Assembly: GCA_022820665.1 (NCBI GenBank) | Contig: JAJEFB010000049.1 | Span: 1 to 64,000 of the forward strand | DNA length: 64,000 nucleotides | Direction: 5' to 3' | DNA from: Anaerolineae bacterium | GTDB lineage: Bacteria > Chloroflexota > Anaerolineae > Aggregatilineales > Phototrophicaceae | Shown: positions 9,355 to 18,709 of the stretch, in pieces | Layout of the letters: each line of letters opens with the position of its first letter | Numbering within the stretch: the stretch's first letter is position 1 | Translations under genes and position numbers: made by a program | Notes under the pieces: model-generated | Seen by the model: only the letters and a program-made list of their open reading frames with translations | The model's database searches: none | What the model was told of the DNA's origin: nothing

Positions 9355-9678
9355 GTAGTGGTTCCTTTTCTGTTGAAATTTAAGCAAGCCAAATCCAAGT
9401 GATTCCAAGTAAGTAATGCAAAAAATAAGGAGCCTGTACGGGCGAGCCGGCGGCTCGCCCTCAAAATACACACACCGGCTCGCCCGTACAAATTTCAACC
9501 TTAGATGTGGATGGGGGTGAAGTGTGGCATTTTTTCTCATTACTTACTTGGTTCTACTCGGTTTCACCACAAAGATACCAAGGACAGGACTAATAGACGA
9601 ATTTGCACGCGATTCTCGGTGCCCTGGGTGTTCTAGGTGCTTAAGGTTCTCTTTTTCAACCGAAATCGATACATTACC
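9355..9678. repeat. Inverted repeat pair (R2 family) with nested hairpins
   Basis: This stretch holds no gene. A sequence like GTAGTGGTTCCTTTTCTGTT at 9355-9377 recurs inverted at 9655-9678, and both match the R2 element seen at 33191-33214 and 35650-35673. Inside it a second inverted pair (about 9397-9418 and 9532-9553, core CCAAGTAAGTAATG) encloses 9436-9489. In that inner part GTACGGGCGAGCCGG (9436-9450) can pair either with 9475-9489 (15 perfect base pairs) or, through 9440-9448, with 9452-9460. It looks like a non-autonomous mobile element or stacked elements. Confidence 0.6.
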
Positions 9679-9685
9679 ACGTCAT

Positions 9686-9715
9686 TTGACAAGCGCGCCT
9701 GTTGTACGTTATATT
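9686..9715 (+). promoter_or_regulatory. Sigma70-type promoter for the DeoR operon
   Basis: TTGACA at 9686-9691, an 18-base spacer and TATATT at 9710-9715 form a near-consensus promoter. It fires toward the DeoR gene and predicts a leader of roughly 110 bases to the ATG at 9833. No separate operator was identified. Confidence 0.7.
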
Positions 9716-9832
9716 CTAACTATATAAATGTTTATTTGAACAGAAAACACCTAGTTGCATGAAATTTCGCACAATAATTCCGAAGGAATACCCGGACATC
9801 CGGTCAAGCAATCCTCGGGCGAGGTCGCTGCG

Positions 9833-10591
9833 ATGACGGGCAATGCGCGACGGATGACGATCCTCAACATGCTGGAGGCGCGCGGACGGGTCTCCGTCGC
9901 GGAACTCAGTCGATTGTCCGAAGTCTCCGATATGACCATTCGCCGCGACCTTGAGGCGCTGGAACGCGAAGGCGTTCTCAGGCGAACCCGCGGCGGCGCG
10001 GTCAGCGCTATCTCCCTCAGCTACGAGCCGCCGTACATAATACGCAAGGATAGCAATACACGGTCCAAGTCCCGTATTGCAGAGCGGGCATCGGAGATGC
10101 TCAACGAGGGCGAAACAGCCATTCTTGATGTTGGAACAACCGCTGTCGCGATTGCGCAGGCGCTAAGGGGCCGCGTCAATCTCACCGTGCTCACTTCCAA
10201 TTTGTGGGCGGCGGCCATCCTGGCCGACGAACCGGGAATCGTGCTGATGGTCACAGGCGGGACGACGCGAGCGCGCGAGCGATCCCTGGTCGGCAGTCTG
10301 GCCACTCGCGCCTTTGGCGAATTAGTCTTTGATGTGTTCTTCCTGGGTGTGGCCGGGGTGCATCCGGAGTTCGGCGTCACCGACTACAACATGGAAGAAG
10401 CGGAGGTTAAGCGCGAGGCGATCCGCGCTGCCCAACGACGAATTGTTGTCGCCGACAGTTCAAAGCTGGGCAAAGTCGCTTTCGCCAAAATCTGTGGCTT
10501 GGACCAGATCGACATGATCATCACCGATAATCAAGCGCCGGAGGAGATCGCCGCATTGAAATCCGAGGGCATCGACATGGCGCTTGTGTAA
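9833..10591 (+). CDS. DeoR family transcriptional regulator
   Basis: DNA-binding repressor/sensor of 252 residues. An N-terminal winged helix-turn-helix (residues about 7-60: VSVAELSRLSEVSDMTIRRD, then TRGGAV) is followed by a DeoR sensor domain with AILDVGTTAVAIAQAL and VLTSNL, the sugar-phosphate binding fold. The ATG at 9833 gives the usual N-terminus; a TTG at 9755 would add 26 residues unlike the family. It is the first gene of a plus-strand run and probably controls the BtpA/M24/ABC genes behind it in response to a phosphorylated sugar or nucleoside. Confidence 0.9.
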   Translation: MTGNARRMTILNMLEARGRVSVAELSRLSEVSDMTIRRDLEALEREGVLRRTRGGAVSAISLSYEPPYIIRKDSNTRSKSRIAERASEMLNEGETAILDVGTTAVAIAQALRGRVNLTVLTSNLWAAAILADEPGIVLMVTGGTTRARERSLVGSLATRAFGELVFDVFFLGVAGVHPEFGVTDYNMEEAEVKREAIRAAQRRIVVADSSKLGKVAFAKICGLDQIDMIITDNQAPEEIAALKSEGIDMALV

Positions 10592-10661
10592 TCGTTTTGT
10601 CCTTTTCTACGCGAGCGGATATTGAAGCAATAGAACCATCAATGTACTCGAGGAGACGAGA

Positions 10662-11468
10662 ATGACAAATTGCTTGCGCGACATCTTTGCTGTCTGCAAA
10701 CCTGTCATTGGTATGTGCCATCTGCAGGCGCTGCCCGGCGATCCCGCCTATGATTGTGATTCGGGTCTGGACGCGGTGGTGGAGGATGCGCGAATGAACA
10801 TACGCGCCCTGCAAGAGGGCGGCGTCGACGGCATCATGTTTTCCAACGAATTCAGCTTGCCCTACCTCACCAAAGTGGATGCCGTGACGGTCGCGGCGAT
10901 GGCGCGGGTGATTGCCGAACTATACGATCAGATCGAGGCGCCTTTCGGCGTCAATGTGCTTTGGGATCCTTATGCGTCGCTTGATTTGGCGGTCGCCACG
11001 GGCGCGCTGTTCGTGCGCGAAATATTTACCGGCGTTTATGCCAGCGATTTCGGTTTGTGGGATACCAATTGCGGCGCCATCGTGCGCCACCAATATGCCA
11101 TCGGCGGCAACAACGTGCGGCTTTTCTTCAATATTCTTCCCGAAGCGGCTGCCTATTTGGCCGATCGCGATATCGTTTCCGTTGCCCGTTCCACCGTGTT
11201 TAATACCAAGCCGGACGCAATCTGCATTTCAGGCTTGACCGCGGGGCAAGTGACATCGACCGAAACCTTGCAACTGGTCAAATCGGCATTGCCAGATATC
11301 CCGGTCGTTGCCAATACCGGCGTTCATCTGGGCAACATTCAGGAACAACTGGCAATCGCGGACGCCGCTATCATCGGCACAGCCTTCAAACGAGATGGCG
11401 TATTCGAAAACCCGGTTGACGCCAGGCGCGTGCGAGCGTTGATGGAGAAGGTTGAGTCACTGCGCTAG
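10662..11468 (+). CDS. BtpA/SgcQ family protein
   Basis: A 268-residue TIM-barrel-like protein of the BtpA/SgcQ family, cytoplasmic, probably an enzyme on a sugar or nucleoside compound. Family features include VIGMCHLQALPGDPAYD at the N-terminus, EGGVDGIMFSNEF, GVNVLWDP, and the C-terminal VANTGVHLGNIQEQLAIADAAIIGTAFK. A GAGGAGA ribosome site precedes the ATG. It sits between a DeoR regulator and a transporter, a common setting for this family. The exact reaction is not known to me. Confidence 0.85.
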   Translation: MTNCLRDIFAVCKPVIGMCHLQALPGDPAYDCDSGLDAVVEDARMNIRALQEGGVDGIMFSNEFSLPYLTKVDAVTVAAMARVIAELYDQIEAPFGVNVLWDPYASLDLAVATGALFVREIFTGVYASDFGLWDTNCGAIVRHQYAIGGNNVRLFFNILPEAAAYLADRDIVSVARSTVFNTKPDAICISGLTAGQVTSTETLQLVKSALPDIPVVANTGVHLGNIQEQLAIADAAIIGTAFKRDGVFENPVDARRVRALMEKVESLR

Positions 11469-11525
11469 GCGCGCCAGCAAAGTAAAGAATGATCTTGATC
11501 AAATAGAGTTTATTGGAGGGCTTAT

Positions 11526-12701
11526 ATGGCAACAAGGGATGAACTGGAGCAGCGCTGGAAGCGCCTCGCTGCTGTTGGTCGGGAAAATGATGTCGATGTC
11601 ATTCTCGTCTATTTTGACGAGTACAACATGGCGGACGGTTATTACCTGACAAATATCTGGACGCAATTCGAACGTGGACTGGTCGCGCTGGCGACGGCAA
11701 CTGCCGAAGTATGCCTGCTTGTGGGACCAGAGACGGCGAATTTTGTCATGACGCACCAAGCAGATTTACCCAGCCGAATTGTATCCCTGTTTCTGGCTTG
11801 GGGCGCCGGATATCCCAATACCGAATGGGAAGAGGCGGCGGATGTGCTGACGCAAATGGTAGGGCATAGTCCGCGCCGTATCGGCATCGCCGGGGGCGGC
11901 GGTTTGCCTGCCGGGCTTTATCAGGCGCTCGGCGATATATCGCCCGACATCGTCGACCTCAGCGCAAGTATACAGAGCGCGCGCGCAATCAAAACCGGCA
12001 GCGAGATCGACAATACCAGAATGGCATTCAAAATCGTCGATGCCGGCTTGGAAGCTATGCTAGATGCGCTCGAGCCGGGCATGACCGAGACAGCTCTGGC
12101 GGGCGTGGGAGAAGGCGCGATGCGCGCTGCCGGCGCCCAGGGCTATGCCTATTCGACTATCTTGACGTCCCAGGCGCGCACCAACTCGGTATTTGGCAGG
12201 CCGACCTCCCGCGCCTTGGATGATGGCAGTATGCTCATGATCGGCATCAGCCCCAAGTATAACGGCTACTGCGCATCGCTCGGCGTACCGATCACGGTGG
12301 GTAACGTGAGCCCGGAACGCCGGCAATTCATTGAAAATACGCTCGCGGTCTTTCGCTCCGTGCAGGTGCAATTGGCTCCCGGCAAGATGTCTGCCGATAT
12401 CTATCGGAATTCCCGCGAAGAACTGGCGCGATACGGTCTGGAGAAGTATCAGATCTATGGCGCCGTGCATTCCTGCGGCTTGCTGGAGGCGGAAGCGCCC
12501 TTCTTGTCGGCGAATCCGAATTGGGAGTTGATGCCGGGCATGGTGCTGCTGATTGATCTGGCAGTTTTTCATCCGCAGCTTTGGGGCATCCGCTGGGAAT
12601 CGGGCTATTTGATCACTGAAACGGGCGCGGAGCACTTGTCTGGATATTTTGACAAGGCTTGCGAAATCATCTTGCAACGGGCTGCGCGGGGAAGCGGATG
12701 A
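11526..12701 (+). CDS. M24 (creatinase/Xaa-Pro peptidase fold) protein with degenerate metal site
   Basis: A 391-residue two-domain protein with a creatinase-like N-terminal domain (1-155) and a pita-bread domain (about 160-385). Aligned by eye with Xaa-Pro aminopeptidases, the two metal-binding Asp are missing (GSMLMIGISPKYNGYCASLG), the His is kept (GAVHSCGLLEAEAP), the first Glu is Asp (VLLIDLAVF) and the last Glu is kept (IRWESGYLIT). It is therefore probably not a two-metal peptidase. It may be a metal-free hydrolase like creatinase, or non-catalytic. A GGAGGG site precedes the ATG, and its stop overlaps the next start (ATGA). Confidence 0.8.
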   Translation: MATRDELEQRWKRLAAVGRENDVDVILVYFDEYNMADGYYLTNIWTQFERGLVALATATAEVCLLVGPETANFVMTHQADLPSRIVSLFLAWGAGYPNTEWEEAADVLTQMVGHSPRRIGIAGGGGLPAGLYQALGDISPDIVDLSASIQSARAIKTGSEIDNTRMAFKIVDAGLEAMLDALEPGMTETALAGVGEGAMRAAGAQGYAYSTILTSQARTNSVFGRPTSRALDDGSMLMIGISPKYNGYCASLGVPITVGNVSPERRQFIENTLAVFRSVQVQLAPGKMSADIYRNSREELARYGLEKYQIYGAVHSCGLLEAEAPFLSANPNWELMPGMVLLIDLAVFHPQLWGIRWESGYLITETGAEHLSGYFDKACEIILQRAARGSG

Positions 12702-13477
12702 GCGCTTACATTAGCATCGCCGATGTCACTAAATCCTTCGCTGGCACGGCCGGGCGCATTGACGCCTTGCAGAACGTCAACCTGGATGTGCCGGCCGGCG
12801 AGTTCTTGTGTCTGGTCGGTCCTTCCGGCTGCGGCAAGTCGACATTGGTATTCATCATCGCCGGACTGGTCAAAGCGAGCGGCGGTGAAGTGCGCGTCGG
12901 TGGCAAACCCGTGGTGGAGCCCGATCCCGACCGCACCATGGTGTTTCAAGGCGATGCCGTCTTTCCCTGGATGACGGTGGCGCAGAATATCGGCTATGGC
13001 TTGCGCTATAGCGGCGTTTCCAAAACAGAACAGGACCAGACTGTTAAGCAGTTGATAGACCTGGTTGGCTTAACCGGATTCGCTGAGGCTTTTCCCAAAG
13101 AGCTTTCCGGGGGTATGAAAAAGCGCGTCGACCTGGCGCGCGCCTATGCGACCAACCCGACGGTCTTGTTGATGGACGAGCCTTTTGGCGCGCTGGACGC
13201 CATCACCAAAGAGAAGATGCAAGTTGATCTCATGCGCTTGTCGGTGACGGACACGGGACAGCGACGCACGATCGTTTTTGTGACGCACGACCTCGAGGAA
13301 GCCATCTTCCTGGCTGATCGCGTGGCGGTCATGACGCCGCGGCCCGGCGCCATTCAAGTGGTTCTTGATGTCCCTTTTCCACGACCGCGAGAAGCATCGA
13401 TTCGTCTATCCACGGAATTTCAGGCGCTGCGCGGGCAAATACGCGAACTGCTGGTCACCGAGGAGGAAGAGAGCTGA
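12698..13477 (+). CDS. Nitrate/sulfonate/taurine-type ABC transporter ATPase
   Basis: ATPase of a NitT/TauT-type importer, 259 residues. It has Walker A GPSGCGKST, a Q-loop in VFQGDAVFPWMTV, signature LSGGMKKRVDLARA, Walker B LLMDEPFGALDA and the switch His in VTHDLEEA. The start at 12698 overlaps the previous stop by four bases. It forms the transporter with the next two genes. Confidence 0.93.
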   Translation: MSAYISIADVTKSFAGTAGRIDALQNVNLDVPAGEFLCLVGPSGCGKSTLVFIIAGLVKASGGEVRVGGKPVVEPDPDRTMVFQGDAVFPWMTVAQNIGYGLRYSGVSKTEQDQTVKQLIDLVGLTGFAEAFPKELSGGMKKRVDLARAYATNPTVLLMDEPFGALDAITKEKMQVDLMRLSVTDTGQRRTIVFVTHDLEEAIFLADRVAVMTPRPGAIQVVLDVPFPRPREASIRLSTEFQALRGQIRELLVTEEEES

Positions 13478-13478
13478 C

Positions 13479-14294
13479 GTGAAACAGGACAAGCTAACGA
13501 ATAGCGCCGATGCGATCAGCGAAGATGCTACGAAAAAGCGTCGCTGGATAACGGGCGAGGGCGCTGTGAGCATCATCACCGTCTTGATACTGGTGGCGCT
13601 GTGGACGGCGCTTACAGATTCCTATATCGACGATCTCTATTTTCCCTCGCCGATGGACACGATTCAGGTAGTGGGGCGCATGGAAGGCGTACTGGTCGGC
13701 TATTTCCTGGCGACGATGTATCGCGTGGTAGTGGGCATGTTAATCGGAGCCGTATTGGGCGTCGTTTGCGGCGTCGCGATGAGCTGGAACAAATGGATCA
13801 ACTCGGTGCTTGATCCGCTGATTGAGGGACTGCGCCCAATACCGGCTGTGGCTTTGATCCCATTCTTCATACTTTGGTTCGGCATTGGTGATACCGGCAA
13901 GTTGATCCTGACGGCAATCGGCGGCTTCACCGTGATGGTAGTAACGACTTTGGAGGCAATCAAACATGTCTCGCCGATCTATATCATGGCGGCGCGGACG
14001 CTGGGCGCCAGCCGTTTGGAAATCTACCGCACGATTATTCTGCCGGCGATAACGCCGACTTTGATCGGCGGTGTCCGCGTGACAGTGGCGCTATCCTTTG
14101 CCTTGGTCATCGCCTCCGAGTTCATGGGCGCGCAGAGCGGGCTGGGATACATGATCATGCTGGCGCGAAGGACGCTGCAAACGGATGCGATTCTGGTCGG
14201 CGTCATTATCATCGGCATCACGTCCTGGATCGTCGATCGTTGTGTGCGCATCGTCGGCAATTATCTGACGCGCTGGGCGCCTCGCTCGGAATAA
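13479..14294 (+). CDS. NitT/TauT-type ABC transporter permease
   Basis: Inner-membrane permease, 271 residues, with about six membrane spans and the coupling motif AARTLGASRLEIYRTIILPAITP of the SsuC/TauC family. The GTG start at 13479 is supported by a strong GAGGAGGAAGAG site just upstream; a longer reading would overlap the ATPase gene. It sits one base after the ATPase stop. Confidence 0.92.
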   Translation: MKQDKLTNSADAISEDATKKRRWITGEGAVSIITVLILVALWTALTDSYIDDLYFPSPMDTIQVVGRMEGVLVGYFLATMYRVVVGMLIGAVLGVVCGVAMSWNKWINSVLDPLIEGLRPIPAVALIPFFILWFGIGDTGKLILTAIGGFTVMVVTTLEAIKHVSPIYIMAARTLGASRLEIYRTIILPAITPTLIGGVRVTVALSFALVIASEFMGAQSGLGYMIMLARRTLQTDAILVGVIIIGITSWIVDRCVRIVGNYLTRWAPRSE

Positions 14295-14460
14295 ACAAGC
14301 GAACGCTGGTAGCTGCCGGCATGTACGGAAAGGGAATTAAGTGGGTGCAATCCACATGGTTTTCACTCATGGTGTCCAGACAGGAGGTGCATATAGAAAT
14401 AACAAGCGCAAGACTTATCGTAATATCGTCAAATATTCTTAGAGAACAGGAACGAATCAA

Positions 14461-15588
14461 ATGAAGAGGAACAGAATCTTTCACCGAGTTATTTTGCTGC
14501 TGACAATCCTGTCGCTATGTTTTGCCGCGACGACAACCGCTGCCCAAGATGACTTGACGCATGTACGCTTGGGCATGACACCCTTCCAGGACATGCTGGC
14601 GATCGTAGTCGGCGATGAGCAGGGGATTTACGAACAGGTCGGCATCGACCTGGAGTTTATCCACCTCCCTTACGAAGCGGTGACAGAAGCCGTTGCGGCT
14701 GGCTCGCTCGATCTGGGCTCCATCTGTGAAACAACGGTGGTGACCAGTTGGGACGCCTTCCCGCATCAACGTCTGGGCAATATCTTCTATACCTTCGAAG
14801 GCTCGGCGATCATGGTGCGCCCGGAATCGGGCATGTCAACTTACGAAGAGAATCTCGCGTCCCTGGGCGATCATTCCGCGGCTTTGGCGGCGACAGTTTC
14901 CCAGCTCGAGGGCTTGGATGTGCTCACGACCAAAGGCACCGATATGGAAATGGGCGTTGGCGCCGCGCTAGCCGCCGGCGGATTGGATATCACCGATGTC
15001 AACGTTATCGATCTCAATCCGGATGATGGCTTGGCAGCCTTCCTCACCGGCGAGGCTGATGCCTATTTGGGCGGCTTGCCGCAACGCTTCCGCCTGGTCA
15101 AAGAAGGTATGAAGACCCTTGTCACCGCCCAAGACGTCGGTTCGCAAGCGGTCATCCTCTGCGGCTTCCTGACCACAGCCGATTACGTTGAATCCAATTT
15201 CGATACTTTGGTGGACTTCGCCAAAGGCACGTTCTTGACCCTGCAATATGTCAATGCCAATCAAGATGCCGCTTTCGGACGTATTGCGGAATTGCTGAAT
15301 TCCATGACTGGCGCGCAGATGACCATCGGGGACATCAAAAATCTGTGGAACAAGATCGAATTCTTCCCCACCACCGGCGCCGAAATGTACTGGCTCCTAG
15401 TCAGCCCGGACGGCAACCGCTATTGGCGGCCCCGCATGGAATTTGTCTACGACTTCTATGCCGGCTTGGGCAGTGTCGAAAGCGAGATGGATTTCGACGA
15501 AGTCTTCACCTTCGCCAAGGTGCTCGAGGCATACATGGCTGAACACGAACCGGACGCCTGGGCAGTCATCCAAAGCCAGTCCGGCTAA
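14461..15588 (+). CDS. NMT1/SsuA-type extracellular binding protein
   Basis: Substrate receptor of the importer encoded just upstream, 375 residues. A Sec signal peptide covers residues 1 to about 27 (MKRNRIFHRVILLLTILSLC). The mature protein begins with the NMT1/SsuA pattern VRLGMTPFQDMLAIVVGDEQGIYEQVGIDLEFI. Family members bind sulfonates, thiamine precursors, nitrate or purine-like compounds, so the ligand cannot be named. The 166-base gap before it contains no gene. A strong hairpin follows its stop. Confidence 0.88.
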   Translation: MKRNRIFHRVILLLTILSLCFAATTTAAQDDLTHVRLGMTPFQDMLAIVVGDEQGIYEQVGIDLEFIHLPYEAVTEAVAAGSLDLGSICETTVVTSWDAFPHQRLGNIFYTFEGSAIMVRPESGMSTYEENLASLGDHSAALAATVSQLEGLDVLTTKGTDMEMGVGAALAAGGLDITDVNVIDLNPDDGLAAFLTGEADAYLGGLPQRFRLVKEGMKTLVTAQDVGSQAVILCGFLTTADYVESNFDTLVDFAKGTFLTLQYVNANQDAAFGRIAELLNSMTGAQMTIGDIKNLWNKIEFFPTTGAEMYWLLVSPDGNRYWRPRMEFVYDFYAGLGSVESEMDFDEVFTFAKVLEAYMAEHEPDAWAVIQSQSG

Positions 15589-15608
15589 TCCGGACGCTTT
15601 ACGACGAG

Positions 15609-15640
15609 GCGAGCGACCGCGGAAGCCCGCGGTCGCTCGC
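15609..15640 (+). terminator. Strong hairpin after the NitT/TauT operon
   Basis: A perfect 14-base stem (15609-15622 with 15627-15640) with a four-base loop AAGC lies 20 bases after the binding-protein stop. There is no T run, so it may act as an mRNA 3' end stabiliser or factor-dependent terminator rather than a classical one. Confidence 0.65.
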
Positions 15641-15793
15641 AAGTTCAGAAACTTCGCTCACTGAGTCGCCCATACAAGGCTTGTCCGCTACCGCATGTTA
15701 TGCATAGACAACCGTAACTATACCGAAACGGTACAAAAAGAGGGTCAATCCTTGCGTAAAGCAACAAATTACTACGAATTCCGCCATGTGTTG

Positions 15794-15885
15794 CTCCCCC
15801 TCTCCCATTGTGGGATTTCCGCCCCCCGTTTAGCGGGGGGACTGAGGGGGGAACAGGGCCGGGGGGTGAGGGGTGTAAAACAACC
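15794..15885. repeat. G/C-rich palindromic element (family P), copy 1
   Basis: A C-rich arm, a central stem (CCCCCCG, loop TTTAG, CGGGGGG) and a G-rich arm. It is clearly similar to the element at 48619-48690 and related in style to those at 47543-47658, 50609-50660 and 60513-60570. It occupies most of the otherwise gene-free 15641-15971, before the lactonase-like gene. Confidence 0.75.
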
Positions 15886-15971
15886 GTTACGCCTCACTAC
15901 CGGACAAGCCTTACAGATTTCGACAGGACTGTAGATGGGGTTTGGCAGGATTACTAAATAAGGAGAAGACT

Positions 15972-16802
15972 ATGACTTATCGCGTTCATTGGATGAATAC
16001 GGGGGAGATTGAGGTCAGCTTGGGAGTCAGCTTGCTGGGCAATGGATACAATCCGCATGTGCCCGGTGGCCAGGTGCTCCCTTATGGATATCGCGAAAGT
16101 TTCGAGCGCCCGGACGGAACGATGGGTACGGGCACAATGGTGCCGATCCCTTTCTACTACATTGAGGGGACCAAGAAAAACATCATCATCGATACCGGCA
16201 CCAATATCGAAACCTGCCGAGAAGGCGAAAAGCTCACTGAAGCCTATGGGGGCAGACAATACTGGTACCACAGTGAAGAACAAGACGCCCGCGCTCAATT
16301 GAGCCGCTTGGGCGTGACGCCGGAAGAAGTCGATATTGTCATCATGACGCACCTGCACCTGGACCATATCGGCAATACCACGCTCTTCCCCAACGCGCGT
16401 TTCATCGTACAGCGGGACGAGCTAGCCTGGTTCATGGCGCCGCCGGTCGCCAGCGCCTTTTACTATCCGGAATTACGGCATTACTTGCTTGATGTGATGG
16501 ACCAGGTAGACTGCATTGAAGGTGATATGCAGGTGGAACCGGGGCTCGATCTGGTGCTGGTCGGCGGGCATACGCCGGGCAGCATGGTGGTAGTGATCGA
16601 AACTTCGGGCGGCAAAGTCGCTCTGGTAGGCGATTTCTACTATAACTACGTCAACATGGAGTTGGATTGGCCGCCTGGCGCTTACTGGGATCTGGGGCAG
16701 TGGCTGCGAAACTCGCTACGAATCAAGAGCTTGGCCGATATCGTCATACCCAATCACGATTACCGTTACATGGAACTGTATCCCGACAACATCATCGAAT
16801 GA
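15972..16802 (+). CDS. Metallo-beta-lactamase fold hydrolase, N-acyl homoserine lactonase-like
   Basis: A 276-residue hydrolase with an intact di-zinc motif: HLHLDH in IMTHLHLDHIGNT, then His in VGGHTPGS, Asp in LVGDFYYNY and His in IPNHDY. This arrangement resembles AttM/AiiB-type lactonases, which open acyl-homoserine lactones, but close relatives act on other lactones and esters. No signal peptide is seen, so it is probably cytoplasmic. The ATG at 15972 has an AAGGAGAA site; an upstream in-frame start is rejected. It is monocistronic as far as can be seen. Confidence 0.85.
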   Translation: MTYRVHWMNTGEIEVSLGVSLLGNGYNPHVPGGQVLPYGYRESFERPDGTMGTGTMVPIPFYYIEGTKKNIIIDTGTNIETCREGEKLTEAYGGRQYWYHSEEQDARAQLSRLGVTPEEVDIVIMTHLHLDHIGNTTLFPNARFIVQRDELAWFMAPPVASAFYYPELRHYLLDVMDQVDCIEGDMQVEPGLDLVLVGGHTPGSMVVVIETSGGKVALVGDFYYNYVNMELDWPPGAYWDLGQWLRNSLRIKSLADIVIPNHDYRYMELYPDNIIE

Positions 16803-17062
16803 ATTGATGTTGTACGAGGTTGGTGGATCGCGCATTTCAGCGACCCTCGCCTCGGGATAATTCACCGGGCAAGTTCGCCTTCGCAGGCTAGCATTGAGCT
16901 AGGCTGGGTTAGCTTGTCTGGCTGATTGCCGCGCCCTGTATCCAAATCGTGGTTGCTATCAGTCGCTAAGACTTCCCGTTTCACCCCAGATTTCTACGCT
17001 GTGATGATCGCTGCTCTGTGGCAAAATACACACATTTCCCGCGACCGCAAGGAGCAGCGACA

Positions 17063-18700
17063 GTGGCAATCAAAACAGGGGGCGAAGCAGTCGTCGAAGC
17101 CTTGATGGCGCAGGGCATAGACAGGCTCTTCGGCTTGCCCGGCATCCAGAACGACTGGCTTTACAATGCGCTGTTCGACAGGCGCGACAAGATCAAAGTC
17201 ATCCACACGCGCCACGAGCAGGGCACGTCTTACATGGCGCTCGGCTATGCCCAGGCGACGGGCAAACCGGCTGTTTTCAACGTGGTGCCGGGACCCGGCA
17301 TTCTAAACGCCTCGGCCGGATTGGCAACAGCCTACTCGCTCAACGCCAAAGTCCTCTGCCTGACCGGCCAAATTCACAGCGCCAATATCGGCAAGGGCAA
17401 AGGCGACCTGCACGAGATCCCGCAGCAATCCGAAATCTTGCGCGGATTGAGCAAGTGGTCGGATCTCGTTTTGCACCCCGCCGATGTCGGGCGCAAAGTG
17501 GCGGGGGCATTCTACGAGATGAACTCGGGACGTCCGCGCCCGGTCGCGTTGGAAGTGCCACCGGATATATTGAAGATGCGCGCCGAAGTGCCCGATGAGG
17601 CGCCGGTCTGGCAGCCCTTCTACCCGCCGGTTGACAGCGGCGCCATCGAAACGGCGGGAACATGGCTGGGACAAGCGCAACATCCCATGATCTTCGTCGG
17701 CGGCGGCGCGCAGGGCGTCAGCGCCGAGGTCAGACAACTGGCGGAACTATTACAGGCGCCGGTGGTCGCCTATCGCACCGGCCACGGCGTGCTCGACAGT
17801 CGCCATTATCTCAGCTTGAAGAGCCCGGAATCTCACGAATATTACAAGAAGACCGATGCCGTGCTGGCAGTCGGCACGCATATGCGCATTCCCTTGAGCC
17901 GCTGGGGCAGCGACGAGAACATGAAAGTCATCCGTATTGATGTCGACAACGATGCCATGCGCCGTATCCAGAAACCGGATCTGCCAATCGTGGCGCGGGC
18001 GGAGGATGCGCTGCCGCCTCTGTTAGACGCAGTCGACAAGAACAACCGAAAACGGGAATCGCGCGAAGCGGAAATGCTGGCGCTCAAAGCGACATGGCGG
18101 GAAACCAGCGCCTTCCTCGAGCCGCAGAATACCTATCTGGGAATCCTGCGCGAGGAACTGGACGAAGACGGCATCTTCGTCGACGAACTGACGCAAGTCG
18201 GTTATGCCGCGCGCATCAGTTTCCCGGTCTATAAACCACGGAGTTTCATCAGCAGCGGCTATCAAGGCACCCTGGGCTACGGTTTCCCGACCGCATTGGG
18301 CGCCAAGGTGGCGAAGCCGGAATTGCCAGTGCTTTCGATCGCGGGCGACGGTGGATTCATGTTCACAGTGCAGGAACTGGCCACCGCCGTTCAGCACAAG
18401 ATACCGCTCGTGACCATCGTATTCAACAATGAGGCCTACGGCAATGTGCGCACGATGCAGATCCGCGATTATGACGAGCGCGTGATCGCGACCGATCTGC
18501 TCAATCCCGACTTCGTCAAGCTGGCGGAATCCTTTGGCGCAAACGCCTTCCGCGCGGAAACGGAGGGTGAACTGCGGCGAGCGCTGCGCTATGGTTTCGC
18601 CAGCGACTTGCCGACGCTCATCGATGTGCCGATCGGCGAGACGCCCAGCATGGATCGCCTGCGCGATCAAGGCCGCATTCGCCCGCCAAGGCAAGAATAA
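17063..18700 (+). CDS. Thiamine pyrophosphate enzyme, acetolactate synthase-like
   Basis: TPP-dependent enzyme of 546 residues acting on a 2-keto acid. Three domains are visible: an N-terminal Pyr domain with the catalytic Glu52 in HTRHEQGTSYMALGYA, a central domain (about 190-330) with FVGGGAQGVSAEV, and a C-terminal PP domain with the TPP motif GDGGFMFTVQEL ending in FNN. It resembles acetolactate synthase-like and benzoylformate decarboxylase-type proteins, but no small regulatory subunit is nearby, so biosynthetic acetolactate synthase is not assumed. The GTG start at 17063 follows an AAGGAG site. A P-loop gene starts nine bases after it. The 260-base gap before it shows nothing recognisable. 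Confidence 0.85.
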   Translation: MAIKTGGEAVVEALMAQGIDRLFGLPGIQNDWLYNALFDRRDKIKVIHTRHEQGTSYMALGYAQATGKPAVFNVVPGPGILNASAGLATAYSLNAKVLCLTGQIHSANIGKGKGDLHEIPQQSEILRGLSKWSDLVLHPADVGRKVAGAFYEMNSGRPRPVALEVPPDILKMRAEVPDEAPVWQPFYPPVDSGAIETAGTWLGQAQHPMIFVGGGAQGVSAEVRQLAELLQAPVVAYRTGHGVLDSRHYLSLKSPESHEYYKKTDAVLAVGTHMRIPLSRWGSDENMKVIRIDVDNDAMRRIQKPDLPIVARAEDALPPLLDAVDKNNRKRESREAEMLALKATWRETSAFLEPQNTYLGILREELDEDGIFVDELTQVGYAARISFPVYKPRSFISSGYQGTLGYGFPTALGAKVAKPELPVLSIAGDGGFMFTVQELATAVQHKIPLVTIVFNNEAYGNVRTMQIRDYDERVIATDLLNPDFVKLAESFGANAFRAETEGELRRALRYGFASDLPTLIDVPIGETPSMDRLRDQGRIRPPRQE

Positions 18701-18709
18701 GCCGCGCAT

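Noticed and set aside
15695..15934. A 79-codon open frame before the lactonase-like gene
   Set aside because: It reads through a palindromic element and has no start site support.
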